DNA from: Salticus scenicus
Taxonomy: Eukaryota > Arthropoda > Arachnida > Araneae > Salticidae
NCBI GenBank assembly: GCA_963930645.1
Contig: OZ005657.1
Coordinates: 46,774,153-46,838,152, forward strand
Length of the DNA stretch: 64,000 bases
Direction: 5' to 3'
Below, in pieces: positions 53,713 to 64,000 of this stretch (position 1 is its first letter; each line of letters begins with the position of its first letter). Under the pieces are notes generated by a model, which was given only the letters and a program-made list of their open reading frames with translations, searched no databases and had not been told where the DNA came from. The position numbers and the translations under genes were made by a program.

Positions 53713-54153
53713 CTGTAGTCAGCTTCTAAGAATCCTCAGAATATATCTGTCTAATTAGACTAAACAGATGTTATCTTGAAACTTACCAAGAAAGTCGACA
53801 CATGCACAGTTTGTTTCTTACTTCAAAGCAGAAGACCTTGTGCCTTCACAATCCTCATATCATCCTTTTTACAAATATTTCTCAGCTGATTGGAGAATTT
53901 TACTAGCAACAGCTTTCTCATGCAATCAAGATAATTTAAATTGCGTAAGAAAGCTGTTGCTTGTAAAATTCTCCAATCAGCCCAGAAATATTTGTATAAA
54001 GGATGGTATGAGGAATGTGAAGGCACAAGGTCTTCTGATTTGAAGTAAGAAACAAACTGTTCATGTGTCGACTTTCTTGGTAAGTTTCAAGATAACGTCT
54101 GTTTAGTCTAATTAGACAGATATATTCTGAGAATTCTAAGAAACTAACTACAG
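53713..54153. mobile_element. Foldback element, 441-bp palindrome
   Basis: The outer ends are CTGTAGTCAGCTTCTAAGAA and, on the other strand, CTGTAGTTAGTTTCTTAGAA; inward both arms run through AATATATCTGTCTAATTAGA and GTCGACACATG to the centre near 53933. The arms are about 215 bp each with few mismatches. The two mirror-image open frames at 53823-54026 (-) and 53840-54043 (+) are a consequence of the palindrome. Confidence 0.85.
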
Positions 54154-54504
54154 ATGAGTATGCACAAGAGCTATTATTGTCTGTATATTGTTAATTTGAA
54201 TAGAAATAAAGGAGATATATATTTTGGAGGATCTACAAAAATAGTCTTAAGAAAGATGCAAAATTGTCCTAAAAATATAAAATAAAATACACAGATGAAA
54301 TAAAAATAAAACATTGAATTTTAGATACAATGTTTTAAAGGAATCATGGAATTTACATTAATCTATTTTTTGATGCATTTTAAATGGCATTAATCTAAAA
54401 AAAAATAATAAAATGTCACATTAGTTTAATTAAGTGTATACATAAAATGTATACAAATTGGATTTTATTTTTAGAGAAAAAATGAATTTGAAATTTTCAA
54501 ATTT

Positions 54505-54788
54505 ATTCAAAAACATTGTCTTCTGCTTATGTAATTTGAAACAATACATTTTTTTTCTTCGATCTTCATCTCTAACTCTATAAAATATATGTTTTACAAC
54601 AAATCAAGAATCTTTTAAAACCAAAACGATAGGAAATACCTTGATTTTAAATACTTATTAAACCAAATCTTAATATTAAACCATTATTATTAATATTAAA
54701 CCAAATTCAAAAACATTGTCTTCTGCTTATGTAATTTGAAACAATACATTTTTTTTCTTCGATCTTCATCTCTAACTCTATAAAATAT
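54505..54788 (+). repeat. 200-bp tandem duplication (A-B-A')
   Basis: Block A (54505-54588, ATTCAAAAACATTGTCTTCT ... TATAAAATAT) is repeated at 54705-54788, exactly 200 bp later. Block B (54589-54671, ACAACAAATCAAGAATC ... AACCAAATCT) follows the first A directly, but the second B lies at 57279-57360, separated from A' by a 2490-bp insertion. Confidence 0.88.
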
Positions 54789-57278
54789 CATGAAAAACGG
54801 CAGTTTTTCTAGTGACGCAAGCGCAAAAACAAACAAACGCCACGACACTCAGCGGAAACGGAAAAACGAACGAAAACTGCGACACTTATATATACAGGAA
54901 TTTTAAGATCAAAGAAACCGCTGAAAGCCGACACTTAATATCTCAGGAAATATGGGAGGTTATGTTCTGATATTTTTAAAATAGACTTTCACCTTCTGTC
55001 TGATCCTACCCTGAAATAGCTACATTTCTGCGTGCAATATATTTCGAGATATGAATTGGCTCATTTAAGTTATAAATGGACGGACTATATGTGTAAGAAT
55101 TTTTTCTCGAATATGGCTCGAGCGAATTTAGTTTAATTTATATATGATATTAATCGCTTTTATCTGATGTGCCTGACATCTCCCTTTTCCCTAGGAAAAC
55201 TCCTGTTTTTTTTATAACTCAGTTTAAAAATCGAACTATTTTTTACTCCGAAAATACCGTGATGCGGCAGTTTCGCGGACGAATTTCTTCTCTTCCATCT
55301 GAAATACTGAATATCAAATAATCGTTTTGGCTCCATCTATCTGGAAGCGTCAAAAATAAACACAAAAATAATAAAAAAATATTTTTCTTTTTTTAATATA
55401 TATATTAAATGAGTTATTTATTTAGGTACTTGTATTTTATATGACATTTGTTTATCAAAAATATTCTTTGTATTTACATTGTTTTCATGCTGATACGTTG
55501 TTAACTTTCAAAATTGGTTCTATTTTAAAAGGTGATTGCAACAACAAAAAATTTTTCCTTTATTTTCATAAAAATGACAAATAATATGATAATCATATGC
55601 AAATATTTGTAATTTTTTCAAAATTAGGTGATAAATCACTTAAACTACGGATTGAAAAAATTCTTAAAACAGAATTTGGAAATAATTAATTTGCTCATTA
55701 AGTTTCTAGTATATATAATATATAAATTACAAAATGTTAAGCTATAATAAAATTTTGAATAGATTAAGATTTTTTTTAATTAAATTCATAACAAACTATG
55801 CTACTTAAATATTTACCAGTATAAAATTTTCACTTTTTAAAGATTTTTCTATTATTATTTATTTTTCTCTTTTAAATCAAATCTATACCTAAAAAATTAT
55901 AATAAGAAATAAATATAAATAAGAAATTTTTGTCATTTTTAAAATGTACTATATTATGCCTTTGTAATGTTGCATGTTTCCATCTTTTTTATCACTTTTT
56001 ATAAAATTTTGAAATTTTATTTAGTTTGTTATTTTGTTCGAGTATGACCTATAAAACAACACTTTTAATACAGTGTTATAACTCATTACCATGCTCCTTT
56101 AATTTTACGTTTTGATCATTAACCCCTAAAAAGTAATGATATCAATACAAAAAACCCTTAACGGGTTAAAAGTTTGTGACGCAGCACTGTACTTTATGGC
56201 TATAAGAATTAGAAATACGGGTCTTAAAAATAATGATATCAAATTTTCAGTGACGCTTTGATATTAATTAAATTATACATAGATTTTCTTATTTGAATTT
56301 GCTTTTTCCTTTTATTTATATTTACAGTGTAAACGTTATTTTCAACATAAAATAATATATAGCATTTACTCATTGATACCTTACCATTCACATCTCTTAT
56401 ACTATGAAAGCATGTATTTTAAAAGAAATTATATGAAATTCCAGTAACGCAGTGGTGTTACATTAAGTGATTTGTTTTTAAATTTCTCTGCAATTATTTT
56501 GTTTTGCATATTAAAGTATATGTGCACATTGAAATATTGCTTTTAATTTTCAAATACGCTGTCAAATATATCACTTTCATTAAGCTTATATTATGTACTG
56601 AAATATATTTATTTCAATGAATTATTCTATCTTTTGCATCACGCCATCCAAAACTGTAAGTAAAATATATGGAAATGTTTACTTTGTGTCATTTCATCCA
56701 AATAAATTGAAAATGCATGCAAATAGATATTGTGATGCAAAGAAAAAAACTGTGAATTTTTTTTCAGTTTTGGATGGCGTGACGCAAAAGATAGAATAAT
56801 TCATTGAAATAAATATATTTCAGTACATAATATAAGCTTAATGAAAGTGATATATTTGACAGCGTATTTGAAAATTAAAAGCAATATTTCAATGTGCACA
56901 TATACTTTAATATGCAAAACAAAATAATTGCAGAGAAATTTAAAAACAAATCACTTAATGTAACACCACTGCGTTACTGGAATTTCATATAATTTCTTTT
57001 AAAACACATGCTTTCATAGTATAAGAGATGTGAATGGAAAGGTATCAATGAGTAAATGCTATATATTATTTTATGTTGAAAATAACGTTTACACTGTAAA
57101 TATAAATAAAAGGAAAAAGCAAATTCAAATAAGAAAATCTATGTATAATTTAATTAATATCAAAGCGTCACTGAAAATTTGATATCATTATTTTTAAGAC
57201 CCGTATTTCTAATTCTTACAGCCATAAAGTACAGTGCTGCGTCACAAACTTTTAACCCGTTAAGGGTTTTTTGTATTG
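54789..57278. mobile_element. Compound insertion ending in the large palindrome
   Basis: The block A'/B' junction is split here, which defines the insertion edges to within a couple of bases. The left 1.35 kb (54789-56142) has no open frame or recognised domain and starts CATGAAAAACGGCAGTTTTT; the right part is the 1136-bp palindrome. It may be one element or two stacked insertions. Confidence 0.65.
56143..57278. repeat. Large palindrome, two 514-bp arms, 108-bp spacer
   Basis: The left arm 56143-56656 and right arm 56765-57278 are near-perfect inverted copies of equal length. The outer ends read CAATACAAAAAACCCTTAAC; the inner ends read CCATCCAAAACTG. Only a handful of mismatches are seen by eye. 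No transposase frame; the open frame 56617-56799 crosses the spacer and is chance. Probably a non-autonomous foldback-type transposon. Confidence 0.9.
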
Positions 57279-57360
57279 ATGTTTCACAACAAATCAAGAA
57301 TCTTTTAAAACCAAAACGATAGGAAATACCTTGATTTTAAATACTTATTAAACCAAATCT
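57279..57360 (+). repeat. Block B' of the split tandem duplication
   Basis: Near-identical to 54589-54671, with TTTCACAAC in place of TTTTACAAC at the start. It resumes exactly at the right edge of the palindrome. Confidence 0.88.
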
Positions 57361-57714
57361 AATAAAAAATAGCAAAATACACAGAAATTAACATAATTTT
57401 AACGAGTGCAGTAAAACTGAAAGTCCTTTATAGTTCAGCCAATTTTAATAAATGTTTGAATCTGTAAAATTGTGTGGATAAAAGAAAATAGTTACGATGT
57501 GGTATTCTCATGTTTGAAAAATTAAAACACCATCAAGCCGATAAAAATGCTGAAAGGTGCATTTATTATTCATATTTTAAATATTTTTTCGTAGTTTGGT
57601 GTTAATTGTTTGCTAGAGGTATTAAATACGTGTTTAATTTACAATCTCAATACTCTGAATTACGTGGAATAAAAATTCTCTTTAATTGCCACATCTCCAT
57701 GTATTTATGCTATA

Positions 57715-57965
57715 AGGGTTCCCAACTGCCAAAAGATTCTGCTCTTGAAGTTGATGAACGGGTGGTGCTGAGTTTAAACAAGGGTTACCCTTATCGATCT
57801 AGCCTAACCATTTCAATTCTTTGGTGAATATGAATTAGGATTCCTTAGAAAGTCCCTCTATAGTATGAAGGGCATTCCACCCAGACATGGAACTGGATCA
57901 TCGTATAGTCAATCGTCCTTAACCCCAACACCATCTGAAATTAAATGTAAAAACCCGAACCAACT
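57715..57965 (+). repeat. tRNA-derived SINE-like fragment
   Basis: Shares the GATTCTGCTCTTGAAG and B-box-like segments with 47955-48075 and continues with TTTGGTGAATATGAATTAGG and CATCTGAAATTAAATG. Diverged; ends unclear. The open frame 57606-57827 crosses it by chance. Confidence 0.45.
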
Positions 57966-58099
57966 TCTACGTACTCCACAGATGTTATTGATTTATTCAG
58001 TATATTTCTTTGTCTCACTTTCACCTAACGGCTTATAAGAAACCTATGATATTACAAGATAGAAAAGATTCAACAGATTTTCCATTTTATGAATTGAAT

Positions 58100-58287
58100 C
58101 AGTGGTGGATTTAAGGGGGGGGGTCTAGGGAGCTGAAGCCCCCCCCCCCCCCAAAAAAAAAAAAGCACTAACATTTACAACTGGATGTTACAATTGTAAA
58201 TTTTTCATTTATCTGGAATAACATCTTGAAAACTCTTAGCCCCCCCTCCCCCCTGCCCCCAAAAGTTAAGTTCTGAATCCACCACTG
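58100..58287. mobile_element. hAT-type MITE, 188 bp
   Basis: Ends CAGTGGTGGATT / AATCCACCACTG with a perfect 8-bp target duplication AATTGAAT (58092-58099 and 58288-58295). The interior (AACATCTTGAAAACTCTTAG, C-runs) aligns with the copy at 5758-5932, so both belong to one family. Confidence 0.88.
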
Positions 58288-58407
58288 AATTGAATCAGAA
58301 CTTGCAAACAACTTAAAATTACAGGAAATTATAGATTAGAGAATTTTGCTTATAAGAAAAGGAGAAAAGTTAATTTCCGTCAAAGAATATCATAAGGCTT
58401 GTTAATA

Positions 58408-59201
58408 CACTAAAACCTCGGTCATTCGTTTTTCACAAGACTCAAGGAAAAAAACGAACAAAACGGGAAAAACGATGCAAGCAGGATCAACATTTTTTCT
58501 GTAAAGTTACAAAAAATTTGTAATGCAGTAAAAGCACAGTCCAATTAAAGTTATAGTAAATAGCTATTGTGATTAATATCTTTGTAAAAAGAAGTATAAA
58601 AGTCATAAAAGTCTAGTTTTGTATGTTTAATAAATTCTTGTACTTTGAAAAATTACTGGTAAATTGTACAATTACATACATACCTATAATTACATGAAGA
58701 AATTTATAATGCTGATTCTTTTAGAATAGCTAATTTTTCACTCAACGTGAGAAAAAATTTTTTTGTACCGCTTGTGGAAGCCATCTGTTGAATAATCGGG
58801 GCTCAAAAGTGCAAGTAAGAAAAATACTCACTGCTTTAACAATTTAACTAGCTTACATCGGAGCACAATGAAATTTCTCCATCTTTTTCACAGTTAAGAG
58901 AGTTCTAATGTAATAGTCCAATCACATTGTGAGGTGCATTTTAGCAGTCTCCTCCACTTTTCGCTCCAGATTGTCTAGCTATGTTGTCTGTCTCCAACAC
59001 CGTCCTACGTGTGATTAAAAAAAATCAACTGTTCGTAAGCGAATTCGTTACGAGCTACGTGGGAAAGCGAAAAATTAATAGGATGAAATATGTGGTTTTT
59101 TTAACATTATGGCAATAAGGAGCTTCAAGGGACCAAGTTTAAAAAAAAAAAATACGCGGGAAATGCAAAGTAAGTGGGGACAAACGAAAGAGGTTCCACT
59201 G
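58408..59201. mobile_element. Tigger-like element, about 794 bp
   Basis: Left end CACTAAAACCTCGGTCATTC and right end on the opposite strand CAGTGGAACCTCTTTCGTTT are imperfect inverted copies, each beside TA (58406-58407, 59202-59203). CAGTG-AACCTC is a typical Tigger terminus. No intact transposase. Confidence 0.7.
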
Positions 59202-59203
59202 TA

Positions 59204-59518
59204 TTTATTAAAAAATATAATAAAAATCTTCTCTCCCTCTCCCTTTTTTTTAACACCATTTTTTTCATTTTTTTTTAATGTTAATTGCAAGAATTGAAAA
59301 ATTTAATCAATTCTACTAAATTTTTTATTTAATCTGTTATTAAGATTCTGTTCATCCATTTATAATTTATATAATTAAATGTGAATTGAAAAAATTCATC
59401 TCAGAGTACAATCCAGTTATGAAAATTGATCCTTCACAACATTTATTTAATAATCTACTATGAAAATTGAATCAAATTGTCCAATTTCTTAAAAAAATTA
59501 AAAAAAATAAATAAATTG

Positions 59519-59549
<31 letters not shown>

Positions 59550-59610
59550 ATTAAGATTTTATAGCACTATTTTAATAAAAACAATCTGGTGTGACACACA
59601 CATGACAAAA
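59204..59610. other. Gene-free stretch before the satellite
   Basis: A+T-rich; an (AT)n run of about 26 bases at 59519-59544. Confidence 0.5.
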
Positions 59611-60682
59611 CTACAAATATAATCAAAGACCCCAAATGTGAACAAAGACCTAAATGTAAACAAAGATCCTAAATGTAAACAAAGATCCTAAATGTAAACA
59701 AACCCTAAATGAAAACAAAGACACTAAATTTAAACAAAGACCTAAATGTAAACAAAGATCTAAATAAAAACAAAGATTATAAATGCAAACAAAGAACCTA
59801 AAAGTAAACAAAGACAATAAATGTAAACAAAAGCCTTAATGTAAATAAAGATCTAAATATAAACCAAGTCATTAAATGTGAACAAAGACACTTAATTTAA
59901 ACAGACCTAAGTGTAAACAAAGATCCTAAAGGTAAACAAAGACCCTAAATGTAAATAAGGATCTAAATGTAAACAAAGTCCTAAATATAAACAAAGATTA
60001 TAAATGCAAACAAAGACCCTAAAAACAAACAAAGAACATAAATTTAAATAATGACCAAACATGTAAAAGAGTGCCCTAAATATAAACAGTGCTTATAAAT
60101 TTAAGCAAAGAATTTAAATGTAAACAAGGACCTAAATATGAACAAATACGCTAAATGAAAATAAGGATCTAAATATAAACAAGGAATATTATTGTAAACA
60201 AGGACTATAAATGTATACGAAGACCATAAATATAAACAGAGAAACTAAATGTAAAAAACACCCTAAATATAAACAATGATTATAAATGTAAAGAATGACC
60301 TTAAACGTAAACAAAGACCTAAATCTAAGCTAAGGCTATACATGTAAATATATACCTAAAAGTAAACAGACCTAAATTTAAACAAAGACTATAAATTTAA
60401 ACAAAAACCCTAAATGTAATCAAAGACTATAAAAATAAACAAAGGCCCTATATGTAAACAAATATAAATGTAAACAAAGACTACAAATATAAAAAAAAGA
60501 CCATAAATATAAATAAATACCTAAATGTAAACACAAAAACTATAAATGTAAATAATGACCCTAAATGTAGATAAAGGTACAAATATAATCAAAGACCCCC
60601 AAATGTGAACAAAGATTATAAATATAAACAAAGACCCTAAATATAAACAAAGATTGTAATTGTAAACAAACCCTAAATGTAA

Positions 60683-61001
60683 GGGCCGCGGTAGCCTAGT
60701 CGGTAGAGCGCCAGCCTCGTAATTGGAAGATTGCAGGTTCGGTACTCGAGCCAGCCAAAGACCATTGTGTACACTATGATGACTTTTGCGTGCAAAATCT
60801 GTCGTGTCCGCAATGTCCTCCATGTTCCCATCAAAAATTATACCTCTGGGGGTCACTGAAGCGGGAGAGCCATGCCTTCTGTGGAGGATAAAAATTGTGA
60901 TGGCATGTCTCCGGACCTAGGGGTGTGTCCCAGACTGTCGCCAATTGCCCATCTGTGCAGCACTAGTGCGACGTAAAACCCAACCATCCATCCATCCATC
61001 C
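60683..61001 (+). mobile_element. tRNA-derived SINE, 319 bp, inside the satellite
   Basis: The head has a clear box A (GTAGCCTAGTCGGTAGAGCG, 60691-60710) and box B (GCAGGTTCGGTACTCGAGCC, 60733-60752), the internal RNA polymerase III promoter. The body contains GCGACGTAAAACCCAAC and ends in a (CATC)n tail. Flanks CTAAATGTAA and CTAAACGTAA look like a 10-bp target duplication, though the satellite itself could produce that. The surrounding sequence is low complexity, so the insertion is sharply bounded. Confidence 0.9.
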
Positions 61002-62467
61002 CTAAACGTAAACAAAGACACTAAATTTAAACAAACAGCTAAATGTAAATAAAGAACAAAAATGTAAACAGACACTTCATGTAACCAAAGACACTCCCTA
61101 AATGTATACAAAGACTTTAAATGAAACATAGATGTAAATGCAAACAAAGTTTATAAATGTAAACAAAGAATATAAATATAAACAAAGGCCTTAAATATAA
61201 ATAAATATCTAAATGTCAACACAGACTTTAAATGTAAACAATGACCCTAAAAGTAGACAAAGATAGAAATATAAACAAAGACCCCAAATGTGAACAGACC
61301 TTAATGTAAACAAAGACCCTAAATTTAAACAAAGATTGAAATTGTAAACAAAACTCTAAATGTAAACAAAGACCTTAAAGTAAACAAAGACAATAAATGT
61401 AAACAAAGATCTAAATGTAAACCAAGACAATGTAAACAAATACACTTAATTTAAACACCTAAATGTAAACGAAAATCCTGAAGGTAAACAAAGACCCTGA
61501 ATGTAAATAAGCACCTAAATGTAAACAAGGAATTTAAATTCAAACAAAGACCCTAAAAATAAACAAAGAACATAAATTTAAACAATGACCATAAATGTAA
61601 AGAATTGCCCTGAATATAAACAATGATAAAAAATGTAAACAAAGAATCTAAATGTAAACAAGGGCCTAAATGTGAACAAAGGCTAAATGTAAACAAGGAC
61701 TATTATTGTAAACAAGGACTATAAATGTACATGAAGACCCTAAATGTAAACTGAAAAACTAAATGTAAACAAACACCCTAAATATAAACAATGATTATAA
61801 ATGTAAACAAAGACATAATCTAAGAAAAGAGTATACATGTAAATAAATACCTAAAAGTAAAAAAAGACCTAACTGTAAACAAAGAATATAAATGTAAACA
61901 AAGACTATAAATAAAGAATCTAAATGTAAGCAAAGACCCTAAATGTAAATAAATATCAAAATGTATACAAAAACTATAAATGTAAACAAAGACCATTCAT
62001 GTAGCCAGACCCTAAATTTAAACAGACAAAAATGTAAATAAAGACTATAAATGTAAACAGAGACCCTTCATGTAACCAAAGACCCTCCTTGAATGTAAAC
62101 AAAGACTATAAATGTAAACATAAACTATATGAAAAAATCTATAAATGTAAACAAATACTACAAACATAAATCATAAATATAAATAAATACCTAAATGTAA
62201 ACACAAAGACTATAAATGTAATCAATGTCCCAAGATGTAGACAAAGGTACTAATATAATCAAAGACCCCAAATACGAACAAAGACCTAAATGTAAACAAA
62301 GACCCTAAATTTAAAGTGAGACCTAAATGTAAACAAAGAGCCTTCATGTAACCAAAGACCCTGTAAACAAAGACTATGAATGTGAAGAAAGAACCTAAAT
62401 GTAAACAAAGATTGTAATTAATATATTACTTACAAACTTTGAATAAACACCATAAAAAGCAATAAAC

Positions 62468-62517
62468 TCGCAACAATTGTTTCGGGTCGAAAAAACACAC
62501 GACCCTTCATCAGGCGA
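62468..62517 (-). ncRNA. Hammerhead ribozyme motif, left arm
   Basis: Mirror copy of the motif at 62602-62651: on the minus strand TCGC, CTGATGA, a stem II of GGGTCG/CGACCC, GAAA, stem III CAATTG, cleavage dinucleotide TT and GCGA pairing back to TCGC. Confidence 0.8.
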
Positions 62518-62601
62518 ATAAAGTAAGCACGAATGCTGCAGTCAAAGCGGCGACGCGTTGGTGCGTTGCCACTTTGACTGCGGCACTCGTGCTTACTTTA
62601 T

Positions 62602-62651
62602 TCGCCTGATGAAGGGTCGTGTGTTTTTTCGACCCGAAACAATTGTTGCGA
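62602..62651 (+). ncRNA. Hammerhead ribozyme motif, right arm
   Basis: Stem I TCGC (62602-62605), CTGATGA (62606-62612), a stem II hairpin GGGTCG/CGACCC with a 10-base loop, GAAA (62636-62639), minimal stem III CAATTG (62640-62645), cleavage dinucleotide TT (62646-62647) and the closing strand GCGA (62648-62651). All core positions and all three helices are intact. It is a different sequence from the CAGCTG-type motifs at 990 and 34178 but the same layout. Confidence 0.82.
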
Positions 62652-64000
62652 GTTTATTGCATTTTATGGTGTTTATTCAAAGTTTGTAAGTAATATTTTT
62701 TACAACGCCAGTTTTGTGGTGCTTTTTTATTAAAGATTGTAATTGTAAACAAACCCTAAATGTAAACAAAGACACTAAATTTAAACAAAGTCCTGAATAT
62801 AAACAAAGATCTAAATATAAACAAAGATTATAAATCTAAAAAAAGACCCTTAAAGTAAACAAAGACAATAAATGTAAACAAAAGCCTTAATGTAAATAAA
62901 GATTTAAATGTAAACCAAGAAATTAAATGTAAACAAAGAAACTCAGTTTACACAGACCTTAGTATAAACGAAGACCTTGAAGTTAAAAAAAGACCCTAAA
63001 TGTAAATAAGGAATTAAATATATACAAAATCCTCAATATAAATAAAGGTTATAAGTGCAAACAAAGACTCTAAAAATAAAGAAAGAACATAAATTTAAAC
63101 AATGACGATTAATGTAAAGAATTGCCCTAAATATAAATAATGATTATAAATGTTAACAAAGCATTTAAATGTAAACAAGGACCTAAATATGAACAAAGAC
63201 GCTAAATGTAAATAAAGATTTAAATGTAAACATGGATTATTATAAACAAGGACTATAAATGTATACGAAGACCATAAATGTAAACAGAGAAACTAAATGT
63301 AAACAATCACCCTAACTATAAACAATGATTTTAAATGTAATGAATTAAACGTAAACAAAGACCTAATAACAGAGACTATGTAAACCTAGACGTAAATGTA
63401 ATCAAAATCTATAATTGTAAACAAAGAATATAAATGTAAACAAAGACTACAAATATAAACGAAGACTATTTAAATAAATACCTAAATGTAAACACGATGG
63501 CTATAAATGTATACAATGACCGAAAATGTAGAGAAAGGTACAAATATAATCAGACCCCAAATGTTAACGAAGACCCTAAATATAAACAAAGATGGTAATT
63601 GTAAACAAACCATAAATGTAAATAAAGACACTTCATGTGACCAAAGACACTCCCTATATGTAAACAAAGACCTAAATGTAAACTAAGACTATAAATGTAC
63701 ACATAGACGTAAATGCAAAAAAAATATAAATGTAAACAAAGAAAATAAATGTAAAAAAAGACTACAAATATAAACAAAGACCTTAAATATAAATAAATAC
63801 CTAAATGTAAACACAGACTGTAAATGTGAACATTGACCCTAAATGTAGACAAAGGTACAAATATAATCAAAGACCTCAAATGTGAACAAAGACCTAAATG
63901 TAAACAAAGACTTTATATATAAACAAAGACCCTAAATATAAACGAAGACCCTAAATATAAACAAAGACCCTAAATTTAAACAGAGACCTAAATGTAAAAA

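Larger units (their letters stand above)
62420..62735. mobile_element. Inverted Penelope-type fragment inside the satellite
   Basis: A foldback of about 275 bp (62423-62696) whose arms meet near 62560, followed by a short unique tail ending TGGTGCTTTTTTATT. AAAGATTGTAATT occurs directly on both sides (62408-62420 and about 62735-62747) and may be a 13-bp target duplication. Each arm carries a complete hammerhead motif. The assignment to Penelope-like elements rests on the ribozyme architecture shared with 34178-34222; no coding sequence is present. Confidence 0.65.
59611..64000 (+). repeat. Satellite array of about 20-bp units, runs off the window
   Basis: The unit is approximately TAAATGTAAACAAAGACCC, repeated with substitutions and one- to several-base indels to the last base of the window. 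A marked variant (GTAGACAAAGGTACAAATAT followed by AATCAAAGACCCC) recurs near 59610, 60575, 61255, 62240, 63530 and 63850; after allowing for the two insertions several of these gaps are near 970 bp, suggesting a higher-order repeat. Long minus-strand frames here (60521-60856, 63482-63667, 63550-63879 and others) are periodic translations of the satellite, not genes. Confidence 0.95.

Noticed and set aside
53823..54043. Two overlapping 67-residue frames on opposite strands
   Set aside because: They are near mirror copies because the DNA is a palindrome (53713-54153); no independent evidence of coding.
60521..63879. Several long minus-strand open frames with repeating Tyr/Leu/Phe-rich sequence
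   Set aside because: They follow the period of the satellite, change frame with its indels and have no start context or domain; they are low-complexity translations.
59611..64000. CRISPR-like array
   Set aside because: Units are contiguous and diverged with no conserved repeat/unique spacer alternation; the genome is eukaryotic. It is a satellite.

Overview
The window is eukaryotic, strongly A+T-rich DNA with long homopolymer runs, spliced coding sequence and a dense mix of transposable elements (TEs). The TE mix (BEL/Pao, Penelope-like, I-group LINE, Tigger, Tc1/Tc3, mariner, hAT, piggyBac) and the gene structure suggest an arthropod, perhaps a chelicerate such as a spider. The species is an inference; nothing in the window proves it.

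There is one convincing host gene: sialic acid synthase (NANS, N-acetylneuraminate-9-phosphate synthase) on the + strand, in six exons between 18779 and 53211. All five introns are phase 0 and the exons join into a complete 352-residue protein. The introns are 16.7, 2.1, 2.4, 5.4 and 6.9 kb and most of their length is TEs. Intron 1 holds, in order, a small TIR element, a LINE on the minus strand broken by a hAT-like element, a Tigger-like element that was itself invaded by a complete BEL/Pao LTR retrotransposon (446-bp LTRs, one uninterrupted 1743-residue frame), a Tc1 relic and a Penelope-like relic with a hammerhead ribozyme.

Region by region: 1-8400 is an old segmental duplication (1-2390 against 5259-8395) with different insertions in each copy; 8.4-17.8 kb is gene-free with two Tigger-like elements and mariner/Tc relics; 17806-18756 is a Tc3-like element that stops about 22 bp before the NANS start codon; 18.8-53.2 kb is NANS; 53.2-59.6 kb is gene-free with a 441-bp foldback, a 1136-bp palindrome with 514-bp arms, a hAT MITE and a Tigger-like MITE; 59.6-64 kb is a satellite of about 20-bp units, running off the window end, interrupted by a tRNA-derived SINE and by an inverted Penelope-type fragment with a hammerhead ribozyme on each strand.

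The most interesting signals are (i) four compact hammerhead ribozyme motifs of one architecture, at least one beside a Penelope GIY-YIG relic; (ii) the satellite, whose unit contains GTAAACAAAG, a forkhead-type site overlapping a SOX/TCF-type site, with an apparent higher-order period near 970 bp; (iii) the large palindromes; and (iv) the young nested BEL element. No bacterial-type operon, CRISPR array, rRNA or functional tRNA gene was seen.
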